NCBI RefSeq assembly: GCF_008033385.1
Contig: NZ_VOGY01000002.1
Coordinates: 310,001 to 374,000, forward strand
Source of the DNA: Algibacter pacificus
GTDB taxonomy: Bacteria; Bacteroidota; Bacteroidia; Flavobacteriales; Flavobacteriaceae
Direction of reading: 5' to 3'
DNA: 64,000 nucleotides
Positions 51,271 through 60,261 of this stretch are shown one piece after another (within the stretch, counting starts at the first letter, position 1; every line of letters begins with the position of its first letter). Made by a program: the position numbers and the translations under genes. The notes beneath the pieces were generated by a model. That model did not search any database. It was not told where the DNA came from and saw only the letters and a list, made by a program, of their open reading frames with translations.

Positions 51271-52107
51271 TTATTGTCCTGCTTCTAAGTTTTTCATTTC
51301 TTTTTCAATCATCTCGTAAAACTGATCAATTTTTGGTAATAAAATAACGCGTGTTCTACGGTTTCTTGCTCTATTTGCAGCGGTATCATTATCAACTAAA
51401 GGCGTGTAAGAACTACGCCCTGCAGCAACTAATTGAGTTGGACTTACATCATATGATTGTAAAATACGGACTACAGATGTTGCACGTTTAACACTTAAAT
51501 CCCAATTATCTAATAGTAAACCTTTTTGGTAAGACCTGCTATCTGTATGGCCTTCAATCATAGCTTCAAAATTAGGTTTGCTATTTATTACTTTGGCTAC
51601 TTTAGCTAATATTTCTTTAGCTTTTGCTGTAACGGTATAGCTACCACTTTGGAAAAGTAATTTATCTGCAATAGAAATAAATACTACGCCCTTTTCAACG
51701 CTAACCTCAATATCAGGATCATTAATTCCAACTTCACGTTTTAAACTAGTCACCAAAGCTAAAGTAATACTATCTTTTTTGGTTACTGCTTCTTGTAAAC
51801 GTGAAATTTTAAGTTCTTTTTCTTTTATACTTTCTAATGTTTTCTCTATACTACTAGCGCCTTTGGCAGATAATATTTGTAGGTTGTCATTATTTTTACG
51901 TAAATCACTTACTTGAGATTCTAGTACACCAACTTTTGCTGTTGCAGCTGCACGATCTTCTAAACACGAGTTTAATTTTACAGTAGCCGAGTTAAGCAGG
52001 TCTTGAGTTTCCTTTTGTTTAGCTTGTAAATCAGTAAATTGTCTTTTGGTTACACATGAGCTAAGAAGTAACATGGTTGACACACTTAGTAATAACACTT
52101 TTTTCAT
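51271..52107 (-). CDS. OmpA-family lipoprotein with coiled coil
   Basis: 278 residues. Lipoprotein signal (STMLLLSSC, lipidated Cys17), a coiled-coil stretch from about 25 to 130 (LQAKQKETQDLLNSATVKL through ISRLQEAVTKKD), then a C-terminal OmpA/MotB domain: VVFISIADKLLFQSGSYTVT, FEAMIEGHTDSRSYQ, WDLSVKRATSVVRIL and NRARNRRTRVILLPK. It anchors the outer membrane to peptidoglycan, the coiled coil acting as a spacer. Monocistronic. Confidence 0.92.
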   Translation of the reverse strand: MKKVLLLSVSTMLLLSSCVTKRQFTDLQAKQKETQDLLNSATVKLNSCLEDRAAATAKVGVLESQVSDLRKNNDNLQILSAKGASSIEKTLESIKEKELKISRLQEAVTKKDSITLALVTSLKREVGINDPDIEVSVEKGVVFISIADKLLFQSGSYTVTAKAKEILAKVAKVINSKPNFEAMIEGHTDSRSYQKGLLLDNWDLSVKRATSVVRILQSYDVSPTQLVAAGRSSYTPLVDNDTAANRARNRRTRVILLPKIDQFYEMIEKEMKNLEAGQ

Positions 52108-52213
52108 AAGTTATTTTATAATTATTGGGTTTAAAAAAATACGTTGATAATTAACAAAAGTATATAAAAATAGGTTGTTAGCAGAGTTATTAACAAAACT
52201 TTTACTAATTTTT

Positions 52214-53200
52214 TTAACTTTTGTAATACTTATTTTTATTTACGAAGTAATCTATTACAATAGACGTTTTTTGGTAGTAAATAATTTTATTTTTTATGTT
52301 TTTACGCGGTTTTAATAGTTTTTTTAAATTTTTGTAATAATTAAAGTGCGCTTTTAAAATAGCTAAAGTATGTTTGGGTTTTAATTCGAATAAAAATTTT
52401 ACACCAGCAATGCCATCGAGAACCAAGCGAATAAAAATTATATAAAATAAAGGTCCCGTAGCGTTTTTGGTAAGAGCAAAAAGACTATTTCTAAAATTGA
52501 GGTAGGTTTTTTTAGGATTTAAAGCGTTAAGTGTAGCTCCACCAACATGATATATAGTAGATGTGCCAACGTATTTTATACTATACCCTTCGTTTTTTGC
52601 GCGCCAACAAAGATCTATTTCTTCCATGTGAGCAAAGAAAGATTCATCAAAACCATTCAATTTATTAAAGACGTCACTTTTTATAAATAAACAAGCGCCA
52701 GATGCCCAGAAAATTTCAGTGGTATCATTATATTGTCCGTTATCCTTTTCTAGAGTATTAAAAATTCGGCCACGACAATAAGGGTATCCAAATTTATCCA
52801 GAAATCCACCAGCCGCACCGGCATATTCAAAGTTGGTTTTGTTTTTAAAATCTAATAGTTTAGGTTGAAGTATGGCTGTATTTGGATTGTTTTTAAAGGT
52901 GTTTACAATAGGAGTTAACCAGTTTCTTGTTACTTCTACATCGCTATTTAATAAGCAAAACACATCGGCTTTTATATGCTTTAGGGCATCATTATACCCT
53001 TTGGCATAACCGCCATTTTCTATATTCTGAATAATTTTAACTGAAGGAAAATGAGTTTTCACAAATGTTACAGAATCATCAGTAGAAGCGTTATCGGCCA
53101 CATAAATTTCGGCGTCTTTCGAGTTTTCAATAACCGAAGGTAAAAACTGCTCTAAAAGTGCTTTTCCATTCCAGTTTAATATAACGATGGCAAGTTTCAA
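52214..53200 (-). CDS. glycosyltransferase family 2
   Basis: 328 residues, GT-A fold at the N-terminus: LAIVILNWNGKALLEQFLP, EIYVADNASTDDSV (nucleotide-binding), DVFCLLNSDVEVTRNWL (DxD-like) and the acceptor motif FDESFFAHMEEIDLCWRAKNEGY. It resembles WbbL-type rhamnosyl/other sugar transferases. Membrane-associated at the cytoplasmic face, making surface polysaccharide. A basic C-terminus (LKKLLKPRKNIKNKIIYYQK) may bind membrane. Not in a polysaccharide cluster here. Confidence 0.88.
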   Translation of the reverse strand: MKLAIVILNWNGKALLEQFLPSVIENSKDAEIYVADNASTDDSVTFVKTHFPSVKIIQNIENGGYAKGYNDALKHIKADVFCLLNSDVEVTRNWLTPIVNTFKNNPNTAILQPKLLDFKNKTNFEYAGAAGGFLDKFGYPYCRGRIFNTLEKDNGQYNDTTEIFWASGACLFIKSDVFNKLNGFDESFFAHMEEIDLCWRAKNEGYSIKYVGTSTIYHVGGATLNALNPKKTYLNFRNSLFALTKNATGPLFYIIFIRLVLDGIAGVKFLFELKPKHTLAILKAHFNYYKNLKKLLKPRKNIKNKIIYYQKTSIVIDYFVNKNKYYKS

Positions 53201-53265
53201 TAGTTATTTTTTTTGTTTTAAGTTAATTAAAGATTTATGTATTTATGATATTTTAAATAATTTAG

Positions 53266-53289
53266 GCGACTGCGACTGCGACTGCGACT
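53266..53289. repeat. hexanucleotide tandem repeat, four units
   Basis: Four perfect GCGACT units lying in the gap between the glycosyltransferase start and the HsdR-like gene's stop, 9 bp from the latter. GC-rich against an AT-rich background. Confidence 0.95.
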
Positions 53290-53298
53290 GAAAACTAA

Positions 53299-53751
53299 TT
53301 ACCGTCTAGCATATTCGGGAATATCTTTTAAAAATTGATACCGCTCATTTTCAAAATCCATTTGGCAATAATAATGATTTAATCCGTTAGTCACCATTAA
53401 ATAGCTCGCGTTTAACTCGGTATTATAACGAGCAATTTGATCGAATGTACTCTGGGTAATATTTATTTTGGGAGCTTTGCATTCTACAATTATATGAATG
53501 CTACCATTGGGATTAAAAATGACAATATCGTAACGTTTTTTTAAATCGTTAATAGTGAGTTCTTTTTCAACATTAATTAAAGAAATAGGATAGCTTTTAA
53601 CCTCCATTAAATAACGTACGCAATGTTGCCGCACCCATTCTTCGGGTTGTAAAATCACAAATTTTTTGCGAATGCAATCGAATATAGATACTTTATTTTC
53701 GCTATTTTTGAAGCGAAATGAAAACTCAGGAAAATTTAATTCTTGTAACAC
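53299..53751 (-). CDS. HsdR_N-type nuclease-fold protein
   Basis: About 150 residues from a GTG start before LQELNFPEFSFRF; a TTG 39 bp upstream is the alternative. A type I restriction HsdR N-terminal-like domain: RKKFVILQPEEWVRQHCVRYL, KRYDIVIFNPNGSIHIIVECKAPKINI carries the D-x(n)-E-x-K nuclease core. No HsdS/HsdM is present. Stand-alone proteins of this type occur beside holA in many flavobacteria and are probably a housekeeping nuclease, function unproven. Divergent from holA. Confidence 0.8.
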   Translation of the reverse strand: MLQELNFPEFSFRFKNSENKVSIFDCIRKKFVILQPEEWVRQHCVRYLMEVKSYPISLINVEKELTINDLKKRYDIVIFNPNGSIHIIVECKAPKINITQSTFDQIARYNTELNASYLMVTNGLNHYYCQMDFENERYQFLKDIPEYARR

Positions 53752-53854
53752 TGAAATTGTAACTTTTTTCAAAGTTAAGGAATTAATCAATTTTTAAGGA
53801 CTGTAAATTGTTTCTTAGTAAATTGAAATTTATAATTAGGAATTTATACCAGAT

Positions 53855-54859
53855 TTGGACGAAGTAAAGCAAATAGCAGCAGACATAAAAAATAAAAACT
53901 TAAAGCCTATTTATTTTTTAATGGGTGAAGAGCCTTATTATATTGATAAAATTTCCGATTATATTGAAAGCTCTGTTTTGGATGAAGCCGAACGCGGGTT
54001 TAACCAAATGCTAATCTATGGTCGTGATGCCACAATTGATGATATTGTTGGGCATGCCAAACGCTACCCGATGATGGCAGAATACCAAGTGGTTATTGTT
54101 AAAGAAGCTCAAGATTTATCCCGAAGTATAGAAAAATTGGCAGAATATGCCAAAAACCCACAGCCAACGACAGTTTTAGTTTTCAATTATAAATACAAAA
54201 AAATTGATAAGCGTAAAGCACTTTATAAAACGCTTAAGAAAACAGGAGTTGTTTACGAAAGTAAAAAACTTTATGATAATCAAGTAGGAGATTGGATACG
54301 TCGGGTATTAGCACCAAAAAAATATGAAATAACTCCAAAAGCAGCGCAAATGCTTGTTGAGTTTTTAGGTACCGATTTAAGTAAAATAAATAATGAGTTA
54401 GAAAAACTTCAAATTATTTTACCAAAAGGTACACAAATTACACCAGAGCATATTGAAGAAAATATTGGAATTAGTAAAGATTACAATAATTTTGAGTTAA
54501 GAAAAGCAGTTGGTGAACGCAATACCGTTAAAGCCTTTAAAATTGTACAATATTTTGGTGAAAACCCTAAAGATAACCCTATGGTAGTTACGGTATCTTT
54601 ATTATTTTCATATTTTTCGCAATTGCTTACCTTTCATGGTTTAAGTGATAAATCGCCAAGAAATGTAGCTTCAGCTCTTAAAGTGAATCCATATTTTGTA
54701 AATGATTATATCACGGCTGCCCGGAATTTCCCTATGAGAAAAGTGAGTGGGGTAGTCGCTGTTTTGCGAGAATTTGATGTAAAAAGTAAAGGTGTGGGCT
54801 CTAATGCTGTTCCGCAAGGCGATTTACTTAAAGAGCTTTTAGTGCGTATTTTTAGTTAG
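53855..54859 (+). CDS. holA: DNA polymerase III delta subunit
   Basis: 334 residues, clamp-loader architecture: NLKPIYFLMGEEPYYIDKISDYI start, YGRDATIDDIVGHAKRYPMM, TVLVFNYKYKKIDKRKALYKTL, LVEFLGTDLSKINNELEKL and the C-terminal collar domain (MVVTVSLLFSYFSQLL, FPMRKVSGVVAVLREFDVKSKG). The delta subunit opens the sliding clamp. Starts at a TTG codon; no better ATG is near. Its stop abuts the convergent DUF1801 gene. Confidence 0.92.
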   Translation: MDEVKQIAADIKNKNLKPIYFLMGEEPYYIDKISDYIESSVLDEAERGFNQMLIYGRDATIDDIVGHAKRYPMMAEYQVVIVKEAQDLSRSIEKLAEYAKNPQPTTVLVFNYKYKKIDKRKALYKTLKKTGVVYESKKLYDNQVGDWIRRVLAPKKYEITPKAAQMLVEFLGTDLSKINNELEKLQIILPKGTQITPEHIEENIGISKDYNNFELRKAVGERNTVKAFKIVQYFGENPKDNPMVVTVSLLFSYFSQLLTFHGLSDKSPRNVASALKVNPYFVNDYITAARNFPMRKVSGVVAVLREFDVKSKGVGSNAVPQGDLLKELLVRIFS

Positions 54860-55294
54860 TTATAAGCCTAATAATGGTAATTGTTTCACTTTATGATATC
54901 TTAGAGCGACTTCAATACATTGCTTAAGTTCTGTTTCAGGAATGTTGTCTTCTAATTTAAAAATAATGGCACGGTGACCTTCAAACTCAAAAGTGTTTTT
55001 AAAAACAATTTTAAACGTTTCTACTAATTTACTGGTGCATTTAAAATACATGGCATATTGATCCGGGTTTTTCGGTTTCCAATCTATTCTAATAGTACTG
55101 CCTTTTTTTACTAAATAACTAGGTTCTCCCCATTTTAGGGTTTCTTCAATTTCAGAAATAACATCGATATTGTTGGCTACTTCTAAAATAAGAAATCTTA
55201 AGTGTTGTATTTTCTTTTTTACAAATTCGGGGTAATTATTAAACACCGTTTCAACTCTCGGATCTATTTGTACCTTTAATGATCTAAATGTCAT
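54860..55294 (-). CDS. DUF1801 domain protein
   Basis: 144 residues, YdhG/YjbR/CyaY-like fold: VETVFNNYPEFVKKKIQHLR, IEETLKWGEPSYLVKKGSTIRIDWK (core W-G-E-P-S-Y motif) and FEGHRAIIFKLEDN. Known as DUF1801, function unknown. Placed tail-to-tail with holA with no space between the two stop codons. Confidence 0.85.
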   Translation of the reverse strand: MTFRSLKVQIDPRVETVFNNYPEFVKKKIQHLRFLILEVANNIDVISEIEETLKWGEPSYLVKKGSTIRIDWKPKNPDQYAMYFKCTSKLVETFKIVFKNTFEFEGHRAIIFKLEDNIPETELKQCIEVALRYHKVKQLPLLGL

Positions 55295-55362
55295 TTTTTT
55301 CTTTTTAATTGAAATAGGCTTAAAGATAATATTAATTTAGTGTCCTATTAAAAATAATATAA

Positions 55363-56037
55363 ATGAAATTAAAGATTCACAAGAGTTGGAAACCATATTT
55401 GGAAACCGAGTTTGAAAAACCATATTTTAAAGATTTAATGGTATTTGTTGCCAAGGAGTACAAAACAAAGACCTGTTTTCCTCCGCAAGAAGCCATTTTT
55501 AATGCTTTTAATTATTGTCATTTTAACGATGTAAAAGTCGTTATTATAGGTCAAGACCCCTATCACGATTACGGGCAAGCGAATGGTTTGTGTTTTTCTG
55601 TTGCAGAGGGTGTTAAACATCCGCCATCATTAGTTAATATTTTTAAAGAAATTGAAAGCGATTTAGGAATTCCATACCCTGAAAGTGGTAATCTAGAAAA
55701 CTGGGCAAAACAAGGAGTATTACTTTTAAATGCGACATTAACAGTGCGGGCTCATGAAGCTGGAAGTCATCAAAAGCAAGGTTGGGAAACTTTTACAGAT
55801 GCCGTTATAAAAACAGTTAGTGATAAGAAAGAAAATGTGATTTTTTTACTTTGGGGCGGTTTTGCAAAAAAGAAAGTAAAGCTCATAGATGCCAAAAAAC
55901 ATTTTGTTTTAAGTAGTGGGCATCCATCTCCATTATCTGCAAATAGAGGATATTGGTTTGGGAATAAGCATTTTTCGAAAGTGAACGAAAAACTTAAACT
56001 GTTAGAAATAAATACACTTAACTGGCAAATTAATTAG
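55363..56037 (+). CDS. ung: uracil-DNA glycosylase
   Basis: 224 residues, family 1 UDG: catalytic water-activating loop VVIIGQDPYHDYGQANGLCFS (GQDPYH), GVLLLNATLTVRAHEAGSH, LLWGGFAKKK and the leucine/minor-groove loop SSGHPSPLSANRGYW (HPSPLS). Excises uracil from DNA. Monocistronic. Confidence 0.96.
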   Translation: MKLKIHKSWKPYLETEFEKPYFKDLMVFVAKEYKTKTCFPPQEAIFNAFNYCHFNDVKVVIIGQDPYHDYGQANGLCFSVAEGVKHPPSLVNIFKEIESDLGIPYPESGNLENWAKQGVLLLNATLTVRAHEAGSHQKQGWETFTDAVIKTVSDKKENVIFLLWGGFAKKKVKLIDAKKHFVLSSGHPSPLSANRGYWFGNKHFSKVNEKLKLLEINTLNWQIN

Positions 56038-56068
56038 AGGGAGAATTATAAAAGCCAAGTTAAATTTA

Positions 56069-56236
56069 TTAACTTCCTGTGGCAGCAAGATTTTCAGACA
56101 CATTATCAAAAAAAGGTGCTAAAATTACCGGCTTTTTACTGGCCTCCTTTTTGGCCGTTTTGTTACAGCTAAACTTTAAAAGTAACAAGTTAATAAATAC
56201 AAGTAGGGAGAATGCTAGTGTAATTGTTAGGATCAT
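56069..56236 (-). CDS. unlisted 55-residue single-pass membrane protein
   Basis: ATG at 56236, TAA at 56069-56071. The N-terminus is one hydrophobic helix (ILTITLAFSLLVFINLLLLK) followed by a short basic stretch (CNKTAKKEASKK) and a tail ending NLAATGS. The shape suggests N-out or N-in anchoring with a short cytoplasmic tail. I recall similar small flavobacterial proteins ending in LAPTGS; that is recollection, not a search. Lies alone in the 350-bp gap between ung and the C1 peptidase gene, on the minus strand. Confidence 0.6.
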   Translation of the reverse strand: MILTITLAFSLLVFINLLLLKFSCNKTAKKEASKKPVILAPFFDNVSENLAATGS

Positions 56237-56390
56237 GTTAAATAAGTTTTAAATGTCTGTTAATATACGGTTTACATTAAAAGTATGTCACTTCCAATAC
56301 GCCAAAAATAGTAATTAATTTAACACGGCTTTAAGATTTTTAAAATCGTTTTCAACTTTTATGATATCCGCAAATTCTTATGACAATTAC

Positions 56391-57512
56391 CTATTGTTTC
56401 TTCAAAATAGTATCATGTTTTTTATCAACTACATTTTTATGAAGTGTGACCGATATCATTTTTAGTTTAAAATAAGCTTCACTCATATATATAAAGCCAT
56501 TATTTGCAACCCGCTTAGAGTTGCCTCCCCATGAATTCTTTACTTTAAAGTACATAGTTCCATTTTGATCTTTTACTAAACCTGTAATATGCATTAAATG
56601 ATCGTCGGTTGTATTAAAATTCTCAAATTCTTGTTGTCTGTAAACTTGTGTAATATTTTTTTCCTTTGCTATTTCCGATAAGGTTATTAAATTTAAGTTT
56701 GGTTCTTCCGGAATTATAGCCATACCTGGGTTTGCTGTAAAGGTTTTTTCACTAACATCGCAATCTAAGGCTACAGTGTAACCTTTTTTTAGTGCCTGTA
56801 CTACGGTTGTAAATAATTCGTTTATAGGGAGGTTTAAATAACTACCATTTGAGAAATTATCAGGAATGTTTAAAATAAAGTTGGTATAAAAAGGTTCTTG
56901 GGTAAATGATGTTAAACTCACATAATCGTCTGGATTAATTTTTGTGAATTCCAAAAAAGATTTAGGTGTGTATTGTACGCCTTCATAATTAAAGGTTTCA
57001 ATATTTTTACCCAAATAAATATCTAAAACCGATTCGATAACTGGTTTCCATTTTGGAGACAATGGTTTTTTAACATCCTTATTATAAGTATTTAATAAAC
57101 CTCTTAAAACGGTAAGCATTTCAGAATGATTATGTGTAGTTTCCGTTTCATTAAGTCCTGTAAAAGTATAAGCAGGAACTAAACCATGTGTTTTTACACT
57201 ATTTAAAACATCGTGAGCTAAACCACCATCGCTAAACTGCGTTTTTCCTTGGCGCATTATATAATTCCACGCCTTTTTAGGATAGGTGTTTCTTACGGTG
57301 TACATTTCAGATAAATCAATGGTTTTACCTGTAATCCTCATGATTTCACTTTCTAAAAACGACGAGGTAGAAAAACTCCAGCAGGTGCCCGTTTTTCCCT
57401 GACTAATAACATTGGTAGTTTCTAAATCTATAAGGGTTTCAAACTTATACGTTTGCGCATTTACAGAGATACAAATGAAGAGTAAAACGAGGAATGATAT
57501 ATTATTTTTCAT
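56391..57512 (-). CDS. C1-family cysteine peptidase (bleomycin-hydrolase/PepC-like)
   Basis: 373 residues with signal peptide ending ISVNAQ. Papain-fold catalytic set: Gln/Cys in QGKTGTCWSFSTSSFLESE, His in DDHLMHITGLVKDQNGTMYF and Asn in KVKNSWGG. The layout (EIMRITGKTIDLSEMYTVRNTY, KAWNYIMRQGKTQFSDGG) matches aminopeptidase C/bleomycin hydrolase, but this one is exported. Role in peptide degradation in the periplasm is inferred. Confidence 0.9.
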   Translation of the reverse strand: MKNNISFLVLLFICISVNAQTYKFETLIDLETTNVISQGKTGTCWSFSTSSFLESEIMRITGKTIDLSEMYTVRNTYPKKAWNYIMRQGKTQFSDGGLAHDVLNSVKTHGLVPAYTFTGLNETETTHNHSEMLTVLRGLLNTYNKDVKKPLSPKWKPVIESVLDIYLGKNIETFNYEGVQYTPKSFLEFTKINPDDYVSLTSFTQEPFYTNFILNIPDNFSNGSYLNLPINELFTTVVQALKKGYTVALDCDVSEKTFTANPGMAIIPEEPNLNLITLSEIAKEKNITQVYRQQEFENFNTTDDHLMHITGLVKDQNGTMYFKVKNSWGGNSKRVANNGFIYMSEAYFKLKMISVTLHKNVVDKKHDTILKKQ

Positions 57513-57567
57513 AAGGAATGAAGGGTTTTTAATGAAATAAAATTTATTTTTGGCTAAAATATAGAAA

Positions 57568-58407
57568 ATGAGTCAAGAAAATTGGATAACCGTTAAAGAA
57601 TACACCGATATTACATATAAAAAATGTAATGGTGTAGCGCGTATAGCGTTTAACAGACCAAATGTGCGAAATGCATTTAGACCAAAAACCACTGCCGAAT
57701 TATATGATGCGTTTTACGATGCTAATGAAGATGTCAATATAGGCGTGGTATTATTATCTGCCGAAGGGCCTTCAACAAAAGATGGCGTTTATTCCTTTTG
57801 TAGTGGAGGCGATCAAAAAGCTCGTGGACACCAAGGTTATGTTGGAGAAGATGGATATCATCGTTTAAACATTTTAGAAGTACAACGTTTAATTCGTTTT
57901 ATGCCAAAAGCTGTAATAGCTGTAGTTCCGGGTTGGGCTGTTGGTGGCGGACATAGTTTACATGTGGTGTGCGATTTAACTTTAGCGAGTAAAGAACATG
58001 CTATTTTTAAACAAACTGATGCTGATGTAACCAGTTTTGATGGCGGTTACGGATCTGCCTATTTAGCAAAAATGGTTGGACAAAAAAGAGCACGCGAAAT
58101 TTTCTTTTTAGGAAGAAATTACTCGGCGCAAGAAGCTTACGAAATGGGCATGGTGAATGCCGTTATTCCTCACGATGAGTTGGAAAGTACCGCTTATCAA
58201 TGGGCGCAAGAAATATTAGCAAAATCGCCAACATCTATTAAAATGCTGAAATTCGCGATGAATTTAACAGATGATGGTATGGTGGGGCAACAAGTTTTTG
58301 CCGGAGAGGCCACACGTTTGGCTTATATGACTGATGAAGCCAAAGAAGGGCGCGATGCTTTTCTAGAAAAAAGAAAGCCTAATTTTCCAAAAAAATGGAT
58401 TCCATAA
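57568..58407 (+). CDS. menB: 1,4-dihydroxy-2-naphthoyl-CoA synthase
   Basis: 279 residues, crotonase fold: ARIAFNRPNVRNAFRPKT, YSFCSGGDQKARGHQGYVGEDGYHRLN (MenB-specific loop), VPGWAVGGGHSLHVVCDLTLAS, DADVTSFDGGYGSAYLAKMVG and EGRDAFLEKRKPNF. It cyclises o-succinylbenzoyl-CoA in menaquinone synthesis. Its stop codon is followed immediately by the menA start. Confidence 0.97.
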   Translation: MSQENWITVKEYTDITYKKCNGVARIAFNRPNVRNAFRPKTTAELYDAFYDANEDVNIGVVLLSAEGPSTKDGVYSFCSGGDQKARGHQGYVGEDGYHRLNILEVQRLIRFMPKAVIAVVPGWAVGGGHSLHVVCDLTLASKEHAIFKQTDADVTSFDGGYGSAYLAKMVGQKRAREIFFLGRNYSAQEAYEMGMVNAVIPHDELESTAYQWAQEILAKSPTSIKMLKFAMNLTDDGMVGQQVFAGEATRLAYMTDEAKEGRDAFLEKRKPNFPKKWIP

Positions 58408-59310
58408 ATGAATAAAACAAAAGTTTGGATTTCTTCCATGCGTTTGCGCACCTTACCTTTATCTATTTCCGGAATTATTTTAGCTTCGTTTTTAGCCGCT
58501 TATCAAGGTGTTTTTAATTGGGGGATTTGTGTATTGGCTATTTTGTCTACACTAAGTTTTCAAATATTATCCAATTTAGCAAACGATTATGGTGATGGTG
58601 TAAAAGGAACAGATAACGATGATAGAATAGGGCCAGAGCGCGCTATACAAAGTGGAGAAATATCTCCAAAAGAAATGAAACGCGCTATTAAACTAAATGT
58701 ATTTATTTCTATAGTTTTAGCTTTACTAACCATATATGTTGCTTTTGGACGTTCAAATTTTTTACTTTCAACGTTTTTTATAGCACTAGGTATAGCGGCA
58801 ATTATAGCAGCTATTAAATATACGGTTGGTGGAAATGCCTATGGCTATAATGCTATGGGAGATATTTTTGTGTTTCTGTTTTTTGGTTTAGCAAGTGTTA
58901 TAGGAGGTTATGTATTGTTTGCAAAAAGCATCGATTTTATAGTCGTTTTACCTGCAATATCTGTGGGATTGCTTAGTACAGCAGTGCTTAACCTTAACAA
59001 TATGCGGGATATAGAATCTGATACAAAATCCAACAAAATTACTTTAGCTTTAAAACTAGGGGCTAAAAAAGCCAAAACATATCATAATATTTTGATTATT
59101 TCGGCAATTGTTATTTCTGTTTTATTTGGACTGTTATTTTATAAGTCGGTTTATAATTTCATTTTTATTATAGCTTTTGTTCCTTTGTTTGTTCATCTTA
59201 AAAAAGTGAATCAGACTAAAAACCCACAACATTTTGATCCCGAATTGAAAAAGTTAGCACTAACAACCGTGCTTTTAGCCATTTTAATGGGGGTTGGACA
59301 ATTGTTATAA
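58408..59310 (+). CDS. menA: 1,4-dihydroxy-2-naphthoate polyprenyltransferase
   Basis: 300 residues, about nine transmembrane helices of the UbiA family. First aspartate-rich motif NLANDYGDGVKGTDND, second NNMRDIESDTKSNKITLALKLG; also SSMRLRTLPLSISGII. It prenylates dihydroxynaphthoate at the inner membrane. Zero-base gap from menB. Confidence 0.95.
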   Translation: MNKTKVWISSMRLRTLPLSISGIILASFLAAYQGVFNWGICVLAILSTLSFQILSNLANDYGDGVKGTDNDDRIGPERAIQSGEISPKEMKRAIKLNVFISIVLALLTIYVAFGRSNFLLSTFFIALGIAAIIAAIKYTVGGNAYGYNAMGDIFVFLFFGLASVIGGYVLFAKSIDFIVVLPAISVGLLSTAVLNLNNMRDIESDTKSNKITLALKLGAKKAKTYHNILIISAIVISVLFGLLFYKSVYNFIFIIAFVPLFVHLKKVNQTKNPQHFDPELKKLALTTVLLAILMGVGQLL

Positions 59311-59351
59311 ATTTTCACTAAATTTAAGGTTCAATTTTTAATTTATTTCTA

Positions 59352-60029
59352 ATGAAAATTACATTCTACGGTCATGCTAGTTTAGGCATTCAAATAGATG
59401 ATATTAATATTCTTGTAGATCCTTTTATTACAGGAAACGAAAAGGCTAGCCATATTGATATTAATAGGCTTAAAGCAGATTATATCATGGTAACGCACGC
59501 GCATCAAGATCATATTTTAGATGTTGAAGCCATTGCAAAACGCACTGGAGCTGTCATTATTTCTAATTTTGAAATTGTAACGCATTTTAATAATTTAGGC
59601 TTAGAAGGTCACCCAATGAATCACGGTGGGCAATGGGATTTTGAGTTTGGAAATGTGAAGTACGTAAACGCCATTCATACATCCTCTTTTCCCGATGGTA
59701 CTTATGGTGGGCAGCCCGGAGGTTTTATTATAGAAAGTGAACATAAAAATATTTATATCGCGGGTGATACGGCTTTAACTTTTGATATGAAATTAATTCC
59801 GCTACAAACAAAACTCGATTTAGCAATTTTACCTATTGGTGATAATTTTACCATGGGCATTAACGATGCTATTTTAGCTAGTGATTTTGTAGAATGCGAT
59901 AAAATTTTAGGTTGCCATTTTGATACTTTCGGATATATTGAAATAGATCATGAAGTAGCAAAACGTAAGTTTTTCGAAAAAGATAAAGACCTGATGCTTT
60001 TAGAAATAGGAGAGAGTATTGAACTTTAA
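59352..60029 (+). CDS. metallo-beta-lactamase-fold hydrolase (UPF0173 type)
   Basis: 225 residues: metal-binding motif MVTHAHQDHILDVEAIAKRTG (H-x-H-x-D-H), FSMMH-equivalent VNAIHTSSFPDG, IYIAGDTALTFDMKL and LGCHFDTFGYIEID. UPF0173 is widespread with no assigned substrate. Between menA and menC, 41 bp after menA; menaquinone linkage is by position only. Confidence 0.88.
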   Translation: MKITFYGHASLGIQIDDINILVDPFITGNEKASHIDINRLKADYIMVTHAHQDHILDVEAIAKRTGAVIISNFEIVTHFNNLGLEGHPMNHGGQWDFEFGNVKYVNAIHTSSFPDGTYGGQPGGFIIESEHKNIYIAGDTALTFDMKLIPLQTKLDLAILPIGDNFTMGINDAILASDFVECDKILGCHFDTFGYIEIDHEVAKRKFFEKDKDLMLLEIGESIEL

Positions 60030-60261
60030 AAGAGGCGGTTTGTTTTAATTTCAATTTTAAAACATCTGATTTCTAAAGTCTTATTGTGTTTTATTTTAAT
60101 AATTACTGCATCCATATTAAAACTGCTTTTTTGTTATATTTTAAGACAATTATTATTAATTTTCTATTAAAAGAATAAAGGATTAGTCAATCCGAAATAT
60201 TTATAAGAATCCTTCTTAACTTTTGATGTTCCTTAGAATAAATTGTTATTTTAGCAGGACT

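Noticed and set aside
53299-53751. Type I restriction-modification locus
   Set aside because: Only a stand-alone HsdR_N-like domain is present; no methylase, specificity or helicase gene nearby.
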